Origin: Mercurialis annua
Lineage: Eukaryota; Streptophyta; Magnoliopsida; Malpighiales; Euphorbiaceae
Direction: 5' to 3'
NCBI RefSeq assembly: GCF_937616625.2
Contig: NC_065577.1
Location: 43,367,001-43,431,000 of the forward strand
DNA: 64,000 nucleotides
The notes beneath the pieces are model-generated. The model was given only the letters and a program-made list of their open reading frames with translations, ran no database searches and was not told the DNA's origin. Positions 58,529-64,000 of this stretch are shown in pieces. How positions within the stretch are numbered: position 1 is the stretch's first letter; every line of letters starts with the position of its first letter. The position numbers were made by a program, and so were the translations under genes.

Positions 58529-58537
58529 TTCTTTCTA

Positions 58538-60239
58538 ATGCACTGTACGGTACAAACACCCCTAATTTCTAAACTTCGCTTCCTTCAACTTCAATTCTTA
58601 CTTAATTCTCACCTTACTGTAATTCTTCGACTGACACACTTAACTTCATCGGTTTCAAAGTGAAAGTTAATTTTTTTTTTGCCTCAATTTCTACCGAACA
58701 CATCGCCGGCCACCGATCTAACTAAAAAGATAAATACCATTGCCCGGTCGTCAATCAACAACCAGCTGACCACTAAAAATGAAAAGATAAGTTAGTTGTT
58801 GCTCTTAATTATTCGGCTCAACTTCAGTTTGAAGCTCATTTTTTTTCGTTTGCCTGATTTTTGTTATATTTGAAAGTTCAAGAATCTATGTTTATTTTAC
58901 TATTTTCTATTTTTTTTGACTTATTTTTAATTGAGCTAATTTCAATTTGATAATTTAATTTTAATAAACATCTTGGTTGTTATTGAGCTAATTAAATTAG
59001 TTTTGTATTGCAGGAGATCGGAAGTGCTTTGGTTTTGATAATTGAATTTTAATATATCATGATATTTGATGATTGATCATCAAAATTTTGATTAGATATT
59101 TTTTTTGCGACTCTATATTATCTGATTTTCTGGATTTGATGCCTGTTTCCATCTTCTATTGTATGTCACATAGTTGTATGCTGTTTGAACTGAATAATTT
59201 TGCACATCTAGGTTGATGGGGTCTTACTCTGTGGGATTAGATAAGCAACTGGCTTTATAAAGAGTTATAAGTAACATTGTTAAAAGCTGTAATTTTTGTT
59301 AAGATGTTCGATAGTTTACTTTGAGTTATTAGAACCTTAGTCTTGATTTTAGGGACTTTCTGGATTTTCTGTCATTGTATATTATTGTTTATGAGTCTTA
59401 TTTTCATCCACTAATTGATGGTAAGTGCATAAATTGAAGTAAATGCATGTTATGCATAAATTAATATGTTATTTCATTCTAATGAATGTGCTTGGTTTCT
59501 AAACAACAGTTCTAGCTATATGTTTATCATCTATTCTTATTGTTTGCAGTACAAATTAATTCAATTCTTTACTTCTAATAACTAAATATTGTATCTTTAA
59601 GTTATGCTTCTTGAAAATATGAATTATTGGATGGGTTAATGTTGTGCAATCAGAAGAATTCAAGATGGCTAACTGGAGTCAGAGGCGTTCAGGTAGTGCT
59701 TCTTTAATTTTTTAGCAATTGTAACAGTTTGTCAAATTAAACAGATATACCTTTTGTTATTATCTGTTTATTTATTTTTTTGGCCATACATAAAACAATT
59801 AATATTGCATAAATAGAAATCTAAATTGCTTATGCTATTGTTCTATAATCAAGCCGCTTAAAACCGTATGACTGTTATTTTACTTATTTAAATTATTTAT
59901 AAAAATTTAAATAGGTCCTTTATTGTTATTGTTATTTATTTGTATAAGTTTTAATAATTAATATTCTTTACATATGTAAACAAATCAAGATTACAAGAAT
60001 TTATCATCATTGATTGCTCTGTGAGCAGATGTTAAAGTTGTAGTAGCAGATGATCTTTGCAATAATTCATGAATGGAGTGATTGTTATTAGCTTACCAAC
60101 TCAAGATGCAAACCGATTAGCATAATTATTTTCAGAATTTTTTTACAGCATCTCCCTAAAAGATTCTGCTCTAAATTCTTTAAAAAATTCAATATTTTAA
60201 ATTAAAAAAAATTGACAATAAATTAGAGGTCAAGTTAAC
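58538..60239 (+). other. Unassigned region, possible 5' exons of an interrupted gene
   Basis: Sequence at 58590-58800 looks like a pyrimidine-rich 5' UTR. A GCAG-preceded stretch begins near 59013, and at 59665-59692 an ATG opens MANWSQRRS before a GTAGTG donor. This could be the first coding exon of a gene whose remaining exons are absent from the window, since a retroelement fragment follows at 60.24 kb on the other strand. The evidence is splice-like sites only. Confidence 0.2.
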
Positions 60240-60249
60240 TTATTATTTA

Positions 60250-61427
60250 AATTAGCGATTTCTTCTGCGATGGCTAGTTGTTTTTCGGGTGAGTGTCTTC
60301 TCTTCTTTTATACCACGGGCTTTGAGTCGGCCGCGATGTTTAACCGATGGCATATGACATTCGGGTCTACCCCGATCAGTTCGTCTGTTGTCCAGGCAAA
60401 GGAATCTCCAAGTGCTCTGAGATTTTCTGTCAGAGATCGTTTGATTCCTTCCTCCAGCTCGTCTCCTACCACCATCTCTTTTCCTGGGGACAGTTCTATC
60501 TTCGAGGTTCGCCCATAATGTTCCGCCCTCTCTGTCTTTTCTGGAGGTTCCACTGTTAATACTGGCAAAGTTACGTGAACTTTTCTGAGAGCCGTAAAGT
60601 ATGCCTCTCTGGCTGATTTTTGGCATCCCCTGACTTCCGCGTCGCCTTCTCTGGTCGGGATTTTCATCAGTAAATATCTCATGCAAATGGATGCGCATGT
60701 GTCATGTAAAAGCGGCCTTTCGAGAATCACGTTATAGACGAAGTCCATATTGACTATCATGAATTCCGCTCGGACTTCTTTATAGACCTCTCCATCCCCC
60801 AGTTGGATATTTATTTCCAATGATCCTTCCACGTGTACAGATTTTCCGCCGAGTCCTACCAGTGGAGTGGATACGCGTGTCAAATTCTCCTTTTTTTAAT
60901 CCGATTCTATCAAACACCTCCATCGTGATCATGTTTACCGAACTTCTCGTGTCTACAAGCATCCGAGATACCTCGAAATTGTTGAGCCGCCCCTTAACTA
61001 CTAGGGCGTCCTCATGGGGGAGTGATAAGTCATGGCTATCACCTTCTGAAAAAGATACGCTTCCGAACTTCTTTACGTCTGGTGCACCTGGGCTGACAGA
61101 GTAAACCATTTTACCTGCTTTCTTTCTGGTAGTATTGTTGTCTTCTCCGGTTGATCCACCCATTATTACGTTAACCACGCCTGTCGGCTCCGGCCTAGGC
61201 CTTCTGGTAGTTTCTTCTTTTCGTTCCTTCTTTCTTTCTATTTCGGCCTCTTTGGCTTCGGTATCCCTTTTCACGAACTGGGAAAGGGACCCCCTTTCTA
61301 TCAGCTTTTCTATCTCTTCCTTCAGGTGCCAATATTCGTCTGTGGTGTGGCCGTTGTCTCTGTGGAATTCGCAGTATTTGCTGTTGTCTCTTTTGCTAGC
61401 TGATGCAACATTCATTTTTCTTGGCAA
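60250..61427 (-). pseudogene. Gypsy protease and start of reverse transcriptase, broken
   Basis: The region begins KYCEFHRDNGHTTDEYWHLK (spacer typical before protease) and continues to LNNFEVSRMLVDTRSSVNMI, where the active-site Asp-Thr-Gly is replaced by Asp-Thr-Arg. A frameshift near 60885-60898, at a run of T, breaks the frame. The second piece (60883-60308) contains the usual AEFMIVNMDFVYNVILERPLLHD block and then WTTDELIGVDPNVICHRLNI, the lead-in to RT. A stop (TAA) occupies the usual Gln position just before KKRRHSPEKQL. The element is inactive. Confidence 0.82.
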
Positions 61428-61496
61428 TCTGACCTTCTCCCGGTTGTCTTTTACCCAAAATAATACGTTGGTTCTGGTTGTATTTAGGGGGGTGTA

Positions 61497-62630
61497 TCAC
61501 CTATCTTCGTCCGTTTTTCTCTTATTTCTGAAACGGTCGTTGCCTTTCTCTCCAAACCTTTTTCCTATGGGCGATCTGTCTCCATTCCTTCTTTCTGAAA
61601 ATGATCGTTCTTCTGCTCGTCCGTGACGGTTCTCTATCTCTCTCTGGCCGTCATCCACTCTAATTTGTGTATGTGTGATGGTCATCAGTGTAGTAAATGA
61701 TCTTGGTGATTTGGCCAGCAACTCTTTCCGCAGGTCGGAATTAGTTGTCCCGTTGAGTAACGCTGTATAGGCGATCTCTTGGCTCAGGTCTTCTATTTGC
61801 ATCGCCTCCTTGTTGAACCTCTCTACATATCTCCTGAGCGTCTCTCTGTCTCTTTGCATGATAGCCAGCAGATCTGTGGACAACTTCTTCTGAGGGATGC
61901 ATGCTACGAATCTGGCCTGAAATAGTCCTGAGAATTGTTTGAATATTAGCACCGATCCTGGCTTTAAGCTTTGGTACCATTCCTGCGCCAGACCTTTTAG
62001 GGTAGTAGGAAAAAGCTTGCATAATAAATGATCCAGGTTTGTCTGAACATTGATTACTGCTTGGAATTTATGCACATGGCTTTTGGGGCAGCCAGTCCCG
62101 TCAAGGGGTGAGTCATTTCGAAGAGAAATGTCTACGTCTTCACATCTTATTCCGAGCCTGCTCATGACTTGACAGACTTTTTCCTCCAGATGTTCTTCTC
62201 TATCCTTGAAGATGTGTTGTTCGTCCATCCAGCGTTCATCATCCGGGATTGTTATGGGGGCGTTTTGTTTCTTTGTGGAATTTTCTGGCGCCTCTTCTTG
62301 CCGCACTGGTTCCTTTCCTTTATCTATGGGCGATGTCGACTTCTGTGCTGATAATTTCCCTGATTCTGGCCCTTGCGATTGTAGCGATACTGTCTGTTTG
62401 ATGTCCTTGAGTAAACTGGTGATCTCTAGGAAAGCTTTGAACATCGCCTGATTGCTGACTGGCTCTTCATTAGGCGTTCCTGTAATCGGAGGGATCATCT
62501 TTCTTATCGCCTGGGGGTCGCTAGTTTCTCCTTCTTCACTGCCTGGGGGGAACAGATTTAGGGCCGACATCTCTGTTTCCCTGTCTCCTCTGTTGGTAAC
62601 TGGTGGGGTATTATCTCCCGGGGGATCCAT
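61497..62630 (-). CDS. Gypsy gag polyprotein
   Basis: 377 codons. After an acidic, Pro-rich N-terminus, the Retrotrans_gag core is seen at about residues 205-320: KLFPTTLKGLAQEWYQSLKPGS, FSGLFQARFVACIPQKKLSTDLLAIMQR, ETLRRYVERFNKEAMQIE. The C-terminus is Arg/Glu-rich (RFGEKGNDRFRNKRK). No CCHC knuckle is present. A single in-frame TGA separates it from the downstream protease frame, which continues in the same register. This is either a readthrough arrangement or decay. Confidence 0.85.
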   Translation of the reverse strand: MDPPGDNTPPVTNRGDRETEMSALNLFPPGSEEGETSDPQAIRKMIPPITGTPNEEPVSNQAMFKAFLEITSLLKDIKQTVSLQSQGPESGKLSAQKSTSPIDKGKEPVRQEEAPENSTKKQNAPITIPDDERWMDEQHIFKDREEHLEEKVCQVMSRLGIRCEDVDISLRNDSPLDGTGCPKSHVHKFQAVINVQTNLDHLLCKLFPTTLKGLAQEWYQSLKPGSVLIFKQFSGLFQARFVACIPQKKLSTDLLAIMQRDRETLRRYVERFNKEAMQIEDLSQEIAYTALLNGTTNSDLRKELLAKSPRSFTTLMTITHTQIRVDDGQREIENRHGRAEERSFSERRNGDRSPIGKRFGEKGNDRFRNKRKTDEDR

Positions 62631-62703
62631 TCTTGAAAAGCAAACTCTGAAAATATCAATAAGGAACGACGAAACTAATAAGTTCCACGTTCACCGCACC
62701 AAA

Positions 62704-63181
62704 TGATACAGGTCGAACTACGAAGGTCGCCCGTACTGTTTTCCTGCACAAGTAACAAATGTAAGCTCAAAGGACCTCAGGCTGATTTAGCCTGGAAGCC
62801 ACTCCGATGCTTAAGTCAATAAGGGTTTTTTAGTAGGTAAATGAGTGTTGATGTGTTTAAGTCTAATTTGTGCGTACCTCTCTAAGCATTCCGTGGCTTC
62901 CTTTTATAATGAATTTATGGCGGTTGTTATCTGGTAGTTCGTGGGTTTGTCCCACGAACTTTGATAACGGTTAGGGCACGTTTTCCGATTATCCCGGGTA
63001 GTGGGTGTAAGAGAACGAAGTGGATGAGGTCAGCTCGATAGCTGACCGGGAGGAGTCTGATTAAGACCGATATGGGCGACACTTGTATTATCTTTGGGCG
63101 ATGAATCTTTCAGAGACTCAATGGGCGAGCATAGCATTTTCTAGGCGATTCTTGGAGTTCGGTATTCTTAGGTCGGTATCA
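62704..63181 (-). repeat. 5' LTR of the gypsy element
   Basis: On the minus strand it starts TGATACCGACC and ends with the complement of TGATACAGGTCG, giving the short inverted terminal repeat TGATAC/GTATCA. It is 478 bp. The adjacent internal sequence begins TTTGGTGCGGTGAACGTGG, in the position of the primer-binding site. Confidence 0.75.
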
Positions 63182-63289
63182 CAGTTGTCCGTGTAAAATT
63201 CTTAATGCCCTATTTTCAACATAATATCAATGAACAATTCAAACTCTTCATACCAACCAGTTGCAAGAAACACAAATAACTAGTTACTG

Positions 63290-63360
63290 AAGGTTGATCT
63301 TCAATTGATTTTCAGTTGATTTTTGGTTGATTTTCAATTGATTTCTGGTTGATCTTAAGT
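63290..63360. repeat. GTTGATTTTC-type minisatellite, left block
   Basis: Tandem degenerate units of about 15-16 bases, of the form TTGATTTTCAGTTGATTTTTG. A second block lies at 63605-63790. They bracket the deoxyhypusine hydroxylase exon. Confidence 0.7.
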
Positions 63361-63372
63361 TGCACTACTCAC

Positions 63373-63498
63373 TTCCTTAATTCGTTTAAGAGCAAGTTCA
63401 CATGTTTCTCTAACCTCATGAGCCGGATCTACAACCAAATGTTTTTTAAGCAATGGAATATTACTCTCTAAACCAATTGCAATAAGAGCTTTTGCAGC
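63373..63498 (-). CDS. DOHH: Deoxyhypusine hydroxylase exon (partial)
   Basis: A 126-base minus-strand exon in phase 0 at both ends (42 codons), with acceptor AG at 63500-63499 and donor GTGAGT at 63372-63367. It encodes [18 protein letters not shown] and [19 protein letters not shown], the end of the first HEAT-repeat half of deoxyhypusine hydroxylase. That diiron enzyme completes hypusine synthesis on eIF5A. No other DOHH exon is seen: upstream exons would lie beyond 64000, and downstream exons would have to lie beyond the retroelement. It may be a real gene with a large intron, or a pseudogene remnant; the ligand His-Glu motifs are not in this exon. Confidence 0.72.
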
Positions 63499-63604
63499 CT
63501 ATCTATATATGTTCATTAATTTTTTCTTAAAATATTAAAACTTCACAATCCAAGTTGAAAACTGATTCGAGTCCTCATTATTGTTAGTGAAAAATATTTG
63601 ACAT

Positions 63605-63790
63605 TTAATTGACTTTCAGTTGACCTTCGGGTAATTTGCAGTTGACGTTTGGTTGATTTTCGATTGACATTCGGTTAATTTGCAGTTGACTTCTTGGTTT
63701 GATTTTGGTTGACATCCGGTTAATCTTCAATCGATATATTTGGTTGATTTTAGTTGAAATTCGATTAATTTTCGATTTACATTTGGTTGG
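63605..63790. repeat. GTTGATTTTC-type minisatellite, right block
   Basis: Degenerate 15-16 base units such as TTGACTTTCAGTTGACCTTC and TTGACATTCGGTTAATTTGC repeat about ten times. Same family as the block at 63290-63360. Confidence 0.7.
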
Positions 63791-64000
63791 TTTGTAAATT
63801 TACAAAGCTATTATAGATTTTCTAAGATATATTTAAATTTATGAACATTCACCAATGGAATTTACAATTTATAGAAGATGATGAATGATAAATGCTAAAA
63901 TATAATGAACATATTAACAATCAACCAACTTCAAGGTGAATGTGAGAAATGATGAGTACAAATCTCAAATATTAGTTACTAAATTCATTAAAATCATAGT

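Larger units (their letters stand above)
60240..63181 (-). mobile_element. 3'-truncated Ty3/gypsy LTR retrotransposon
   Basis: In minus-strand order there is one LTR (63181-62704), a primer-binding-site region starting near 62703, a gag frame (62630-61497), then a zinc-knuckle-less protease region and only the first residues of reverse transcriptase. RT ends in SPEKQLAIAEEI near 60250, where the element stops. The rest of pol and the second LTR are missing. The Tat-like arrangement is inferred from the CATTTGG(C/T)GC(C/G) LTR/primer-site junction. Confidence 0.85.

Noticed and set aside
1..64000. A bacterial-type defence system, biosynthetic cluster or CRISPR array
   Set aside because: All coding regions are ordinary plant genes or plant mobile elements; no spaced identical repeats and no clustered pathway enzymes were seen.

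Overview
The window is nuclear DNA of a eudicot plant. The genes are split by GT-AG introns, intergenic DNA is AT-rich, and the gene set is plant-specific: ATG18a-type PROPPIN, plastid GLY1-type G3P dehydrogenase, a PLS-class PPR protein and an SRC2-like C2 protein. The mobile DNA is also plant-typical: tRNA-derived SINEs, Stowaway and Tourist MITEs, Mutator-like foldbacks, an L1-like LINE, a CACTA element and a Ty3/gypsy element. Exon coordinates were worked out by hand from splice sites, phase and family similarity; no alignment was run. || Left part (1-36 kb) is gene-rich. In order it holds: the 3' half of cytosolic glyoxalase II (+); an RNFT1-like membrane RING protein (+); ATG18a (+); an intronless F-box gene (-); a zinc-free quinone oxidoreductase-like MDR gene (-); an alpha/beta hydrolase (+); a C2 protein (-); a GNAT acetyltransferase (-), divergent from a DDX52/ROK1-type DEAD-box helicase (+) with only 140 bp between start codons; and a PPR gene (-). 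Small mobile elements sit between and inside these genes: a Tourist MITE inside the F-box stop codon, a Mutator-like element and a SINE between the divergent oxidoreductase and hydrolase genes, and a MITE in a GNAT intron. || Middle part (36-53 kb) is mostly mobile DNA. A Pack-MULE-like element (37905-39221) carries a broken piece of a nodulin-like/NFD4-type transporter gene. A degenerate L1-like LINE (40.9-44.1 kb, -) contains a recent 250 bp duplication whose two copies bracket 246 bp of filler DNA; that filler matches the left edge of the Pack-MULE and its flank 5 kb away. A CACTA (En/Spm) element abuts the LINE at 44118, with palindromic subterminal repeats, a TNPA-like and a TNPD/Tnp2-like gene, and no second terminus found. 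An unrecognised membrane-protein ORF and duplicated promoter-like DNA follow. || Right part (53-64 kb): the plastid glycerol-3-phosphate dehydrogenase GLY1/SFD1 (-); several foldback elements, one with a perfect 9 bp target duplication; a 3'-truncated Ty3/gypsy element with one LTR (62704-63181, -); and one orphan exon of deoxyhypusine hydroxylase (-) at 63.4 kb. || The genes do not form a pathway; they are housekeeping and regulatory genes that happen to be neighbours. The GLY1 and PPR (At2g40720-like) genes are also near neighbours in Arabidopsis, so part of this is probably an ancestral block inflated by transposons. No bacterial-type system, CRISPR array or canonical tRNA/rRNA gene was seen.
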